Shown here: in pieces, positions 45,826 through 54,410 of the stretch
How positions within the stretch are numbered: the first letter of the stretch is position 1
Layout of the letters: each line of letters begins with the position of its first letter
NCBI RefSeq assembly: GCF_014204715.1
Contig: NZ_JACHLY010000002.1
Location: forward strand, 434,001-498,000
From: Streptomonospora salina
Lineage (GTDB): Bacteria > Actinomycetota > Actinomycetes > Streptosporangiales > Streptosporangiaceae
Length of the DNA stretch: 64,000 nt
Direction: 5' to 3'
Notes under the pieces: model-generated
What the model was told of the DNA's origin: nothing
Databases searched by the model: none
What the model saw: only the letters and a program-made list of their open reading frames with translations
Program-made: the position numbers and the translations under genes

Positions 45826-48207
45826 GTGACGATCAGTATCGACCAGCGCATCGCCGAAGAGATCGGCGTCAGCCAGCACCGGGTGACCGCGGCCGTGGGG
45901 CTGCTCGACGGCGGGGCCACCGTCCCCTTCGTCGCCCGCTACCGCAAGGAGGCCACCGGCGGGATCGACGACGCCCAGCTGCGCCAGCTGGAAGAGCGCC
46001 TGCGCTACCTGCGGGAGCTGGAGGAGCGCCGCTCCGTCGTCCTGGAGTCCGTCCGCTCCCAGGGCAAGCTCGACGACGAATTGGAAGCGCGCATCAACGG
46101 GGCCGACTCCAAGGCCCGGCTCGAGGACGTCTACCTCCCCTACAAGCCCAAGCGCCGCACCAAGGCCCAGATCGCCCGCGAAGCCGGGCTGGAGCCGCTG
46201 GCCGACCTCCTGCTCGGCGACGCCGGGCAGGACCCGCAGGACGCCGCCGCGGCCTACGCCGCCCCCGACGCGGGCGTGGCCGACCCCGCCGCCGCGCTGG
46301 AGGGCGCCCGCGCGATCCTGGTGGAGCGCTTCACCGAGGACGCCGACCTCGTCGGGGAACTGCGCGAGCGCCTGTGGGCGCGCGGGCGCCTGACGTCCCG
46401 GGTCCGCGACGGGCGCGAGGAGGACGGCGCCAAGTTCTCCGACTACTTCGACTACTCCGAGGCGCTGACCGGACTGCCCTCGCACCGGGTACTGGCGATG
46501 TTCCGCGGTGAGAAGGAGGAGGTGCTCTCGCTCTCGCTGCAGCCCGAGGAGGACGAGCACACCGCCGACCCCGCCGCTCCGGGTCCCTACGAGCGGGCGA
46601 TCGCCGCGCGCTTCGGCATCGGCGACCGCGGGCGCCCCGCCGACCGGTGGCTGGTGGAGTCGGTGCGCTGGGCCTGGCGCACACGGGTCTTCGTGCGGCT
46701 GGACATCGACCTGCGCATGCGCCTGTGGCAGCAGGCCGAGGACTCCGCCGTGGGAGTGTTCGCGGCCAACCTGCGCGACCTGCTTCTAGCCGCACCCGCC
46801 GGAACCCGCGCCACCCTCGGGCTCGACCCGGGGCTGCGCACCGGTGTGAAGGCGGCCGTGGTGGACGCGACGGGCAAGGTCGTGGCGACCGACACGGTCT
46901 ATCCGCACGCGCCGCAGCGGCGCTGGGACGAGGCGCTGGCGAGCCTGGGCGGGCTGGTGCGCGACCACGGCGTGGAACTCGTCGCGATCGGCAACGGCAC
47001 GGCCTCGCGCGAGACCGACAAGCTCGCCGGGGAGCTGGTGAAACTGCTGGGCGCGGACCGGCTGACCCAGGTCATGGTCTCCGAGGCCGGGGCCTCGGTC
47101 TATTCCGCCTCGGCCTACGCCTCGCGGGAGCTGCCGGATCTGGACGTGTCGCTGCGCGGCGCGGTCTCCATCGCGCGCCGGCTGCAGGACCCGCTGGCCG
47201 AGCTGGTCAAGATCGACCCCAAGTCCATCGGCGTGGGCCAGTACCAGCACGACCTGTCGGAGACCAAGCTTTCGCGCATGCTCGACACCGTCGTGGAGGA
47301 TTGCGTGAACGCGGTGGGCGTCGACGTCAACACCGCATCGGTGCCGCTGCTGTCGCGGGTTTCGGGCATCAGCGCGGCGGTCGCGCAGAACGTCGTCGAC
47401 CACCGCGACGCCAACGGCGCTTTCGCCGCCCGTTCCGCGCTGAGCGCGGTGCCGCGGCTGGGTCCCAAGGCCTTCGAGCAGAGCGCCGGATTCCTCCGGA
47501 TCCGCGGCGGCGACGATCCGCTGGACGCCTCCAGCGTGCATCCGGAGTCCTACCCGGTGGTGCACCGCATCGTCGCGGCGACGGGCGGCGACGTGGCCGC
47601 GCTGATCGGCGACGGCGCGACGCTGCGCGGACTGCGGCCGGCGGACTTCGTCGACGAGCGGTTCGGGCTGCCGACGGTCACCGACATCGTCGCCGAGCTG
47701 GAGAAGCCCGGGCACGACCCGCGACCGGAGTTCACCACCGCCACGTTCAAGGAGGGCGTGGAGACGCTGTCGGACTTGGAGCGGGGCATGATCCTGGAGG
47801 GAGCCATCACCAACGTGGCGGCCTTCGGCGCGTTCGTCGACGTCGGGGTCCACCAGGACGGCCTGGTGCACGTGTCGGCGATGTCCACGAGCTTCGTCAG
47901 CGATCCCCGCGAGGTGGCCAAACCCGGCGACGTCGTGCGGGTGAAGGTCATGGACGTCGACACCGACCGCAAGCGGATCTCCCTGAGCATGCGGCTGGAC
48001 GACGACCCCGACGGCGGCGAGCGCGGTGGCGCCAAGAAGAACAGCGGGAGCGGCGGGGGCGGCGGGGGCGGCGGGAGCCGCAAGGACAAGGCCCGCGCAG
48101 GCAAAGGCAAGGGCGGACCGCGCGAGGACCGCGGCGGCGCACCGGACGCGGGCGGCGCTATGGCCGACGCGCTGCGCCGGGCCGGGCTGGAGCGGGGAAC
48201 AGGCTAA
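45826..48207 (+). CDS. tex: Tex-type RNA-binding transcription accessory protein
   Basis: A 793-residue nucleic-acid-binding protein. N-terminal Tex helices (ISIDQRIAEEIGVSQHRV, VPFVARYRKEATGGIDDAQL), a YqgF/RNase H-like domain with LGLDPGLRTGVKAAVVD and VAIGNGTASRETDKL, helix-hairpin-helix segments (SRVSGISAAVAQNVV) and a C-terminal S1 domain (MILEGAITNVAAFGAFVDVG, DGLVHVSAMS). It ends in a Gly-rich and Lys/Arg-rich tail. GTG 45826 is chosen because family homology begins at ISIDQ. A longer frame to 45202 has no conserved residues. Tex influences transcription and antitoxin/toxin expression in other bacteria. Confidence 0.96.
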   Translation: MTISIDQRIAEEIGVSQHRVTAAVGLLDGGATVPFVARYRKEATGGIDDAQLRQLEERLRYLRELEERRSVVLESVRSQGKLDDELEARINGADSKARLEDVYLPYKPKRRTKAQIAREAGLEPLADLLLGDAGQDPQDAAAAYAAPDAGVADPAAALEGARAILVERFTEDADLVGELRERLWARGRLTSRVRDGREEDGAKFSDYFDYSEALTGLPSHRVLAMFRGEKEEVLSLSLQPEEDEHTADPAAPGPYERAIAARFGIGDRGRPADRWLVESVRWAWRTRVFVRLDIDLRMRLWQQAEDSAVGVFAANLRDLLLAAPAGTRATLGLDPGLRTGVKAAVVDATGKVVATDTVYPHAPQRRWDEALASLGGLVRDHGVELVAIGNGTASRETDKLAGELVKLLGADRLTQVMVSEAGASVYSASAYASRELPDLDVSLRGAVSIARRLQDPLAELVKIDPKSIGVGQYQHDLSETKLSRMLDTVVEDCVNAVGVDVNTASVPLLSRVSGISAAVAQNVVDHRDANGAFAARSALSAVPRLGPKAFEQSAGFLRIRGGDDPLDASSVHPESYPVVHRIVAATGGDVAALIGDGATLRGLRPADFVDERFGLPTVTDIVAELEKPGHDPRPEFTTATFKEGVETLSDLERGMILEGAITNVAAFGAFVDVGVHQDGLVHVSAMSTSFVSDPREVAKPGDVVRVKVMDVDTDRKRISLSMRLDDDPDGGERGGAKKNSGSGGGGGGGGSRKDKARAGKGKGGPREDRGGAPDAGGAMADALRRAGLERGTG

Positions 48208-48254
48208 CCGCCGGCGGGCGGCGCCGGCGCGTGGCCCGTCGCCGTCCGGGCCCT

Positions 48255-49307
48255 TCAGGGCCGGGCGACGGGGTGCGGGCCCGTGTCGGACGGGCCCGTA
48301 TGCGCGGGGCCTCCGGGCGCCTCCCTGTCCGGGGGCGCCTGGCCGTCGTCGCCGCGCCGGTGCACGAGCAGCCCGGACCAGCCGGCGCCCAGCAGGAGCG
48401 CTCCCGCGACCAGCAGCACCGCCGACATGCCGATGGCGCCGTCGGTCAGGTCCCAGACGAGTTCCGGGAGGCCGACGGTGACCCCGAGAATGCCCAGGAC
48501 CAGCAGGACGGGGGCGCGGTCGCGGTAGTAGTAGGCGATGCACGCCGCCGCCACCACGACGGTGGCGGCATATCCCCATGCGGCGCCTTCGCCGTAGATC
48601 GGGGGGAGCTGGCCTGCCGCCAGCGCCAGACCCGCCCCCAGTCCCAGGGCCAGCCGGCGCTCCGCGGCCACCCCCAGGACCGGCAGCGCCGTCCACGCCA
48701 GCCCCAGGCACAGCAGCGCGCCGGCCGGCACCAGGATGTTCTCGCCGGGGACCGCCTCGATCTCCTGCGTGAGCACGGTGACCAGGGCGGCGCCCATCCC
48801 CCAGGCCGCCACCTGGCCCACCGCCGAGGGCAGCGCCGCGTAACCGGCGGCAGCCACCGCCAGCCCGACGAGCGGGACCGGGTAGGTGGGGCCGTCCGGC
48901 AGAGCCGAACCCACCGAGAAGGCGGTCAGGACCGCGGCCAGCGCCAGCAGCACCCCCGCGATCCGGCGCCGCACATCGGGCACCCGATTGCCCCGGCCGC
49001 GCATCTCCCGCGGCCCCCCGGCCATGAACACCGCCCCGACCGCCGACACGGCGGCCAGCACCGCCAACAACCCGATACGGGCGTCGACACCGATCTCCTC
49101 CCACGAGGAGACGACCAGCGCGACAGCACCCGACAACACCAGGCCCCCGCCGATATAACCGGCGATCTCCATCCACCGCACCCGGCCCGGCCCCGACCCG
49201 GCCGCCTCCAAAGCGGCCCGCACCTCCCCGGCCTGACCGGCCGAGACGACCCCGCGCTCGACAAGACCGCGCAACGCCGCATCCCGCGCGGACTCCGACT
49301 CACTCAC
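48255..49307 (-). CDS. DUF2157 membrane protein, copy A
   Basis: A 350-residue protein with an N-terminal cytoplasmic helix bundle (ARDAALRGLVERGVVSAGQAGEV) and about ten membrane helices (EIAGYIGGGLVLSGAVALVVSS, ARIGLLAVLAAVSAVGAVFMAG). The conserved opening matches DUF2157. GTG 49307 follows AGGAGGAGGG. The stop end is convergent with tex. The C-terminal tail is disordered. The DNA from 48918 to 49323 is almost identical to copy B (1327 bp away), while the C-terminal half has diverged strongly. Confidence 0.88.
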   Translation of the reverse strand: MSESESARDAALRGLVERGVVSAGQAGEVRAALEAAGSGPGRVRWMEIAGYIGGGLVLSGAVALVVSSWEEIGVDARIGLLAVLAAVSAVGAVFMAGGPREMRGRGNRVPDVRRRIAGVLLALAAVLTAFSVGSALPDGPTYPVPLVGLAVAAAGYAALPSAVGQVAAWGMGAALVTVLTQEIEAVPGENILVPAGALLCLGLAWTALPVLGVAAERRLALGLGAGLALAAGQLPPIYGEGAAWGYAATVVVAAACIAYYYRDRAPVLLVLGILGVTVGLPELVWDLTDGAIGMSAVLLVAGALLLGAGWSGLLVHRRGDDGQAPPDREAPGGPAHTGPSDTGPHPVARP

Positions 49308-49632
49308 CCGTACCCTCCTCCTGTCTGCAACGCGTGCCGGCGGCGCTCGCCGGTCGCACCGGCGGGCCGCCCCTCTCACGGCGGCCACCCGCAGCTCCCG
49401 CGTACCCGGACGCGACCGCGGACGCCTTCCGGACGGCGGCACGACGAGACTGCCACGGATTCTCGGCGGCGCAGGCGCGGGGGTCCCCGGGCGGGGCGCT
49501 ACGGCCAGCGCGCTGCGGCCGGCCGGGCGCGGGCACGCGGCGCCGTGAGCGGTTCCGTCCGGCCCGCGGTTCAGGCACGCTGTCGGGGGCGCCGTAGGCG
49601 GCGCCCGCAGCGGAGGACGGTGCCGCGTCCCG
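49308..49632. other. gap between DUF2157 copies
   Basis: 325 bp, GC-rich, no gene or clear RNA. The first 16 bases belong to the block shared with copy B. Confidence 0.55.
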
Positions 49633-50634
49633 TCAGGACCGCGGCCCGGAGGCGGAAGCGGACGTGCGATCGGCCCCTGCGCGCCGGTGCACGGCCAGTC
49701 CCGTCCAACTCGCCGCCAGCAGAACGGCCCCCGCGATCAGCAGCACGAGCGCCGCCCCGATCGCGCCGCCGGTGACGGACCAGACGAGTTCCGGGAGGCC
49801 GACGGTGAAGCCGACGATGCCCGGCACCAGCACCACGGCCGTGCGGTCGAAGGCGTAGTAGGCGATGCACAGCGCCGCCACCGCCAGTGACACGCCGGCC
49901 CCCAGCAGGTCGTGCGTCCCCCAGGAGTGCAGGATCTGGCCGGACGCCACCGCCAGTGCCGCGCCCAGCCCCAGACCCAGGCGGCGCTCGGCGGCCACCC
50001 CCAGTGCCGACAGCGTCCACCACAGCAGTCCCAGGACCAGGAGCGGAATGCCGATGACCACGGCAACGGTCCCGTATCCGTAGAGAACGTCCTCCGCGAG
50101 CGCGATCACCAGGCCCACGCTCATGCCCCAGGCCGCCACCTGGCCCACCGCCGAGGGCAGCGCCGCGTAACCGGCGGCGGCCACCGCCAGCCCCGCCAGC
50201 AGCGGGACGTACTGAGGGTCGCCGTCCAGGGCCACGCCGACGGCGAAGGCGGTCAGGACCGCGGCCAGCGCCAGCAGCACCCCCGCGATCCGGCGCCGCA
50301 CATCCGGCACCCGATTGCCCCGGCCGCGCATCTCCCGCGGCCCCCCGGCCATGAACACCGCCCCGACCGCCGACACGGCGGCCAGCACCGCCAACAACCC
50401 GATACGGGCGTCGACACCGATCTCCTCCCACGAGGAGACGACCAGCGCGACAGCACCCGACAACACCAGGCCCCCGCCGATATAACCGGCGATCTCCATC
50501 CACCGCACCCGGCCCGGCCCCGACCCGGCCGCCTCCAAAGCGGCCCGCACCTCCCCGGCCTGACCGGCCGAGACGACCCCGCGCTCGACAAGACCGCGCA
50601 ACGCCGCATCCCGCGCGGACTCCGACTCACTCAC
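49633..50634 (-). CDS. DUF2157 membrane protein, copy B
   Basis: A 333-residue paralogue of copy A with the same GTG start and AGGAGGAGGG ribosome-binding site. The first ~130 codons are identical to copy A apart from one base. The later helices keep the family pattern (WAFGMSVGLVIALAED-type region, GVSLAVAALCIAYYAFDR, VGLPELVWSVTGGAIGAALVLL) but differ at many positions. It lies at the head of the pair, with an 18-bp palindrome 73 bp upstream of its start that copy A lacks, so it is likely the regulated first gene. Confidence 0.88.
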   Translation of the reverse strand: MSESESARDAALRGLVERGVVSAGQAGEVRAALEAAGSGPGRVRWMEIAGYIGGGLVLSGAVALVVSSWEEIGVDARIGLLAVLAAVSAVGAVFMAGGPREMRGRGNRVPDVRRRIAGVLLALAAVLTAFAVGVALDGDPQYVPLLAGLAVAAAGYAALPSAVGQVAAWGMSVGLVIALAEDVLYGYGTVAVVIGIPLLVLGLLWWTLSALGVAAERRLGLGLGAALAVASGQILHSWGTHDLLGAGVSLAVAALCIAYYAFDRTAVVLVPGIVGFTVGLPELVWSVTGGAIGAALVLLIAGAVLLAASWTGLAVHRRAGADRTSASASGPRS

Positions 50635-50706
50635 CCGTACCCTCCTCCTGCGACCGCAACTGCGATTGGGACGCCTCCATTCCATCGCGGCGGCCGGGGA
50701 CCGGTC

Positions 50707-50724
50707 CTGAGTAGCACTACTCAG
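50707..50724. promoter_or_regulatory. perfect 18-bp palindromic operator
   Basis: CTGAGTAGCACTACTCAG, an exact palindrome with eight-base arms, 73 bp upstream of the GTG of DUF2157 copy B. It could be bound by a LuxR-type response regulator (TGAGTA-style sites) or a TetR-like repressor. Confidence 0.6.
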
Positions 50725-51061
50725 ATGGCGGGGCGGATCCGGCGCGCCAGGGCCGTGCCCGCCGGCGGGCCGTCGTCCCGTGCGGTGCCGACCCCTCCGT
50801 TCCTCGCGCCGGTCGCGCCGGGAGTTCCGGCGCGCTCCTCGGACACGTCCCCGGAGTCCAGGGCGCGGATGCACACGTCCGGGCCGCACACGTCGACGGC
50901 GCGGCGCAGAACGGCGGGCTCGGCGACCACGACGCCGCGGGCCGGGCTCCGGTGCCCGCCTCGGCGAGGGTGCGCACGGTGATCTCGGGACCGATCCCCG
51001 CGGGGTCGCCGACGGTGACGGCCCGCGCGAAGCGCCCCCGAGGGCGAGTGGTTTCCGACGT
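50721..51061 (-). pseudogene. pdxA (4-hydroxythreonine-4-phosphate dehydrogenase) remnant
   Basis: Downstream of GGGAGG with ideal spacing, the position of the start codon reads ACG (51061-51059), then codons for RPRGRFARAVTVGDPAGIG and PEITVRTLAEAG, the N-terminal signature of PdxA. Near 50945 the frame shifts, and VVVAEPAVLRRAVDVCGPDV follows in another frame. The remaining ~250 residues of the enzyme are missing. The start codon loss plus frameshift plus truncation make this a dead gene. Confidence 0.65.
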
Positions 51062-51430
51062 CTCGGTTGCCTCCCGGGATGAGCCCGACCACCGCGGATC
51101 AGGCGGACGGGCGGAGCGGCTTCTCCTACCTGGCCCCGTTGGGGGACTCCGCGTCCGGAGACGGCGCCGTCGCCGGTGCGGGGGTCCAGTGCCACGTGAG
51201 CGTAGTCGCCCGCGCCGGCGGCGCACCGGGCCGCCGATCGGGACGAGCTCGACGCCTCCGGCACCCGTCGGGGGCGGTCGTCGAGCCCAGGCCACTCCGG
51301 TGGGCCGGCCCGGAGCACGCGGCCGGCCCCTCGGCGATCCCGGGGGGTGCTGCCCGCGTCACCGCCGGGGAGCGGCCGGCCGGCGCCGCCCGGGCTGACC
51401 GACGCGGCCCCCGCTCCACCCGTGTGCGGG
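51062..51430. other. gap between pdxA and ispH remnants
   Basis: Frames on both strands show neither a consistent codon bias nor a family match. It may hold further decayed sequence. No gene is supported. Confidence 0.5.
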
Positions 51431-51731
51431 TCAGGACGTGCGCACCGCCGACGGCAGGGAGAAATGCACGGTCTCGCTCGTGGACGGTGAGCGGGCCGAG
51501 ACCGCCCAGAACCGCGATCACGGCTTCGACCAGTCCGGGAGGCGCCGAGGCACCGGCCGTCAGACCGACCGTTTCCACGCCGGCCAGCCGTTCCGGACGG
51601 ATGTCGCAGGTGTCGTCGACAAGCCGGGCGGCGGTGCCGCGGCGGCCGGGAGGTGTTCGGCGACCACCACGGGGCCCGGTTCCGGGCCGGTGCCGCCGGG
51701 CCCGGTGGTGGGCGCTTGGGTCTGGGACATG
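51431..51731 (-). pseudogene. ispH (HMBPP reductase) remnant with Pro/Gly-rich leader
   Basis: ATG 51731 lies seven bases after GAGGAGGAG and 29 bp after the prenyl synthase stop codon. Its product opens MSQTQAPTTGPGGTGPEPGP and continues low-complexity for ~36 residues. From about 51660 a second frame reads as the C-terminus of IspH: TAARLVDDTCDIRPERLAG, ETVGLTAGASAPPGLVEAV. After another frameshift it ends ETVHFSLPSAVRTS and TGA at 51433-51431, the normal IspH ending. The Fe-S and substrate-binding N-terminal two thirds are missing. The gene was probably the third enzyme gene of the encapsulin operon. Confidence 0.75.
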
Positions 51732-51759
51732 TGCTGCTCCTCCTCGGCTCGGCCGTGGA

Positions 51760-52800
51760 TCAGTGGTCGCGTCGGGTCGCCAGGCGCGCCAGCGCCGCCA
51801 GATCGGACGCCGGACCCCCCGCGTACGCAGCGCGGCGCAGATGGTCCAGCGCCTGCTGCAGCAGCGCCGCGGTCTCGTGCTCGCCCCAGGACCGCCCGCC
51901 GGCCATCTCCACCAGATCGGCGGCGCGTGCCAGCTCGGCGCCTTCCAGCGGCCGGTCGCGGGTGAACAGCGCCACGAGCTCGCCCGATTCGGTACCGCCG
52001 GCCGACAGTGCGGCCACGACGGGAAGCGACTTCTTGCGGTTGCGCAGGTCGGAGTGGACGGGTTTGCCGGTCACCGCGGGGTCGCCCCAGATGCCCAGCA
52101 GGTCGTCGGCGATCTGGAAGGCGAGCCCGAGGAGCTCGCCGAAGCGCCGCATGTCCTCGACCTGCGCCGTCCCGGCGCCACCGAAGGCGGACCCGAGCGC
52201 GCACGCCCCGCCCAGCAGTGCCCCGGTCTTGGACTCGGCCATGGCGCGGCATTCGGCGGCGTCGACGTGGGTGCGGCGCTCGAAGTCCATGTCGGCGCTC
52301 TGGCCGCCGATGAGCCGCTGCACCGCGGTGTCGAGCCGGCGCGCGGCGTCACCCGCGGCGGGGTGGCCGCTGGCGGCCAGGGTGTCGAAGGCCAGGGACA
52401 GCAGTGCGTCGCCGGCCAGGATGGCGCTGCCCGTGCCGAACACGCTCCAGGCGGTGGCGCGATGGCGCCGGGTGGTGTCGCCGTCCATGACGTCGTCGTG
52501 CAGCAGCGAGAAGTTGTGGATCAGCTCCACCGCCACGGCCGCCGGGACCGCGTCGCGGTCGGCACCGCCGACGGTCCGTGCGGCGAGCAGGGCGAGTGCG
52601 GGGCGGAACAGTTTCCCGCTCGCTCCCGACACCGGGTTTCCGTGCTCGTCGCGCCAGCCGAAGTGGTACTCGGCGATCGCCCGGGGGGCGGGGGGCAGGG
52701 CAGCCACGGCCGCGCGCAGGGCGGGGGCGACGATGTCGCGCACGTCGGCGAGCACCTCGGCGGTCGGGCGGCCGTGGCCGGTTTCCTCGATTGCCACCAT
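51760..52800 (-). CDS. polyprenyl diphosphate synthase, probable family 2B encapsulin cargo
   Basis: Condenses isopentenyl diphosphate with allylic diphosphates. The 346-residue trans-prenyl synthase has FARM DDVMD (residues 102-106), SARM DDLLGIWGD (232-240) and GKLFRPALALLAARTVGG. Phe at the fifth position before the first Asp suggests a short product (C15-C20). ATG 52800 follows AAGGGA. It starts 35 bp after the shell 1 stop, in the same operon. The family includes 'encapsulin cargo protein polyprenyl transferase', which normally carries a disordered loading tail. Here the N-terminus is short (about 35 residues before the core), so loading may rely on other surfaces. Confidence 0.92.
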   Translation of the reverse strand: MVAIEETGHGRPTAEVLADVRDIVAPALRAAVAALPPAPRAIAEYHFGWRDEHGNPVSGASGKLFRPALALLAARTVGGADRDAVPAAVAVELIHNFSLLHDDVMDGDTTRRHRATAWSVFGTGSAILAGDALLSLAFDTLAASGHPAAGDAARRLDTAVQRLIGGQSADMDFERRTHVDAAECRAMAESKTGALLGGACALGSAFGGAGTAQVEDMRRFGELLGLAFQIADDLLGIWGDPAVTGKPVHSDLRNRKKSLPVVAALSAGGTESGELVALFTRDRPLEGAELARAADLVEMAGGRSWGEHETAALLQQALDHLRRAAYAGGPASDLAALARLATRRDH

Positions 52801-52835
52801 GGGCCGCAATCCCTTCTGTCAGTGGCGTGGGGGTG

Positions 52836-54230
52836 TCAGCGTCCCGTCTCGACGTTCTCCAAGACGCCGAGGGCGTCGGGCACCAGCGCGGCCGCGGAGT
52901 AGTAGGTGCTGACCAGGTAGGAGGCGATCGCTTTCTCGCTGACGCCCATGAACCGCACCGACAGCCCCGGCTCGTACTCGTCGGGCAGGCCGACGTGGTG
53001 CAGACCGACGACGCCTTGGTCGTCTTCGCCGGTGCGCATCGCGAGGATGGAGCTGGTTCCGGCGGCGCTGACCGGGATCTTGTCGCAGGGCAGGATCGGG
53101 ATCCCGCGCCATCCGGTGACGGCGTGGCCGTCATGGTCGAGGCTTTCGGGGTAGACGCCGCGGCGGCTGCACTCGCGGCCGAAGGCGGCGATGGCGCGGG
53201 GGTGGGCCAGGACGACCCGCGTCTTGCGGCGGCGGGAGATGAGTTCGTCGAGGTCGTCGGGGGTGGGCGGGCCGCTGCGCGTCGGGATGCGCTGACGGAG
53301 GTCGGCGTTGTGCAGCAGCCCGAAGTCGCGGTTGTTGACCAGCTCGTGCTCCTGGCGCTCCCGCAGCGCCTCGATCGTCAGCCTGACCTGCTCCTCCAGC
53401 TGGTTCATCGGCTGGTTGTACAGATCCGCCACCCGCGTATGCACACGCAGCACCGTCTGCGCCACACTCAGCTCGTACTCGCGCGGCGCCGCCTCGTAAT
53501 CCACGAACGTGCCCGGCAGGTCCGGCTCCCCCGCATGGCCCGAGGCCACCGCGATGTCGGCTTCGCCGTACTTGTTGGCGGGCCGGCTGCCGCGGGTTCC
53601 GGGGCCGTCGAGGTGGGCGCGCAGCGCCTCGGAGCGTTCGGCGACCTCGTGGAAGTCCGCGCGCCGCAGGGCGAGCACGGTGCAGCGGGTCTTGGCCCTG
53701 ACGGTGTCGTTCCAGACGGAGGGCGCGTCCTCCAGTGCGTCGTCGCCGAAGTGGTCGCCGTCGGCCAGCATCCCCACGGCGGCGTCGCCGCCGTATTCGC
53801 CGACGCGGTAGACGCCGGCTTTGCCGTGGGCCATGAGGCAGACCCGGTCGAGGGGCGCGCCTGCGGCCGCGATGACCTCGCCCGGGCCGTAGTCGCGCTG
53901 CTCGAAGCGGTCGGCGAGCGCCTCGAGCGCGGCCGCGTCGTCGAACCCCCGCAATGCCGGAAGCTCGGCCAGTTCGGGCGGCACGACGCGGAACCGGGGC
54001 CCGGTGGTGACGAAGCTGACGCGGCCGTCGCCGAGGGTGCAGGTCAGCCGGCGGTTCACCCGGTAGGTGCCGCCCTCGGTCTGCACCCAGGGCAGTGCGC
54101 GCAGCAGCCAGCGGGAGGTGATCCCCTGCATCTGCGGAGGCGTCTTGGTCGTGGTCGCGATGTTGCGCGCCGCTGCGGTTCCGAGACTGAGCTGCTCGGT
54201 CCGGTCGTCGTCGGCGTGTGAGTCCGTCAT
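52836..54230 (-). CDS. family 2B encapsulin shell protein 1 (cNMP-binding-like domain)
   Basis: A 464-residue HK97-fold shell protein. An N-arm (residues 20-65: [19 protein letters not shown]) precedes an inserted cyclic-nucleotide-binding-like domain at ~85-207 with [20 protein letters not shown] and [10 protein letters not shown]. The shell core follows ([91 protein letters not shown]). ATG 54230 has AGGTGG eight bases before. The phosphate-binding cassette lacks the usual Arg and Glu, so cyclic-nucleotide binding is doubtful. Assembles with shell 2 into a compartment holding the prenyl synthase encoded next. Confidence 0.9.
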   Translation of the reverse strand: MTDSHADDDRTEQLSLGTAAARNIATTTKTPPQMQGITSRWLLRALPWVQTEGGTYRVNRRLTCTLGDGRVSFVTTGPRFRVVPPELAELPALRGFDDAAALEALADRFEQRDYGPGEVIAAAGAPLDRVCLMAHGKAGVYRVGEYGGDAAVGMLADGDHFGDDALEDAPSVWNDTVRAKTRCTVLALRRADFHEVAERSEALRAHLDGPGTRGSRPANKYGEADIAVASGHAGEPDLPGTFVDYEAAPREYELSVAQTVLRVHTRVADLYNQPMNQLEEQVRLTIEALRERQEHELVNNRDFGLLHNADLRQRIPTRSGPPTPDDLDELISRRRKTRVVLAHPRAIAAFGRECSRRGVYPESLDHDGHAVTGWRGIPILPCDKIPVSAAGTSSILAMRTGEDDQGVVGLHHVGLPDEYEPGLSVRFMGVSEKAIASYLVSTYYSAAALVPDALGVLENVETGR

Positions 54231-54306
54231 CGGGTGCACCACCTAACTCGGTTCGTGGCATGGCGGCCCGCGCCGGGTGCGGGCCGGTCGTCGTATGCGG
54301 TGGGGC

Positions 54307-54403
54307 GGCCCGCGGGCGCGCCGGGGACAGGGGCGCGCCCGCGGGCCGGGCCGGCTCCCGTGCGGCCCGGCACGGGGGCTGCGAAGGACCGCACGGGAGC
54401 CGG
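54307..54403 (-). promoter_or_regulatory. two stable hairpins between shell genes
   Basis: A 16-bp stem GGCCCGCGGGCGCGCC (54307-54322 with 54332-54347, nine-base loop) and a 15-bp stem CCGGCTCCCGTGCGG (54351-54365 with 54389-54403, 23-base loop) fill the 180-bp gap between shell 2 and shell 1. Neither has a T-run. They may slow transcription, block degradation or set the two shell proteins' ratio. Confidence 0.65.
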
Positions 54404-54410
54404 CGAGGGG

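Noticed and set aside
48918-50650. Insertion element or transposon as cause of the duplicated DUF2157 DNA
   Set aside because: No transposase, terminal inverted repeats or target-site duplications are visible; the identical block lies within paired paralogues, favouring tandem duplication with gene conversion.
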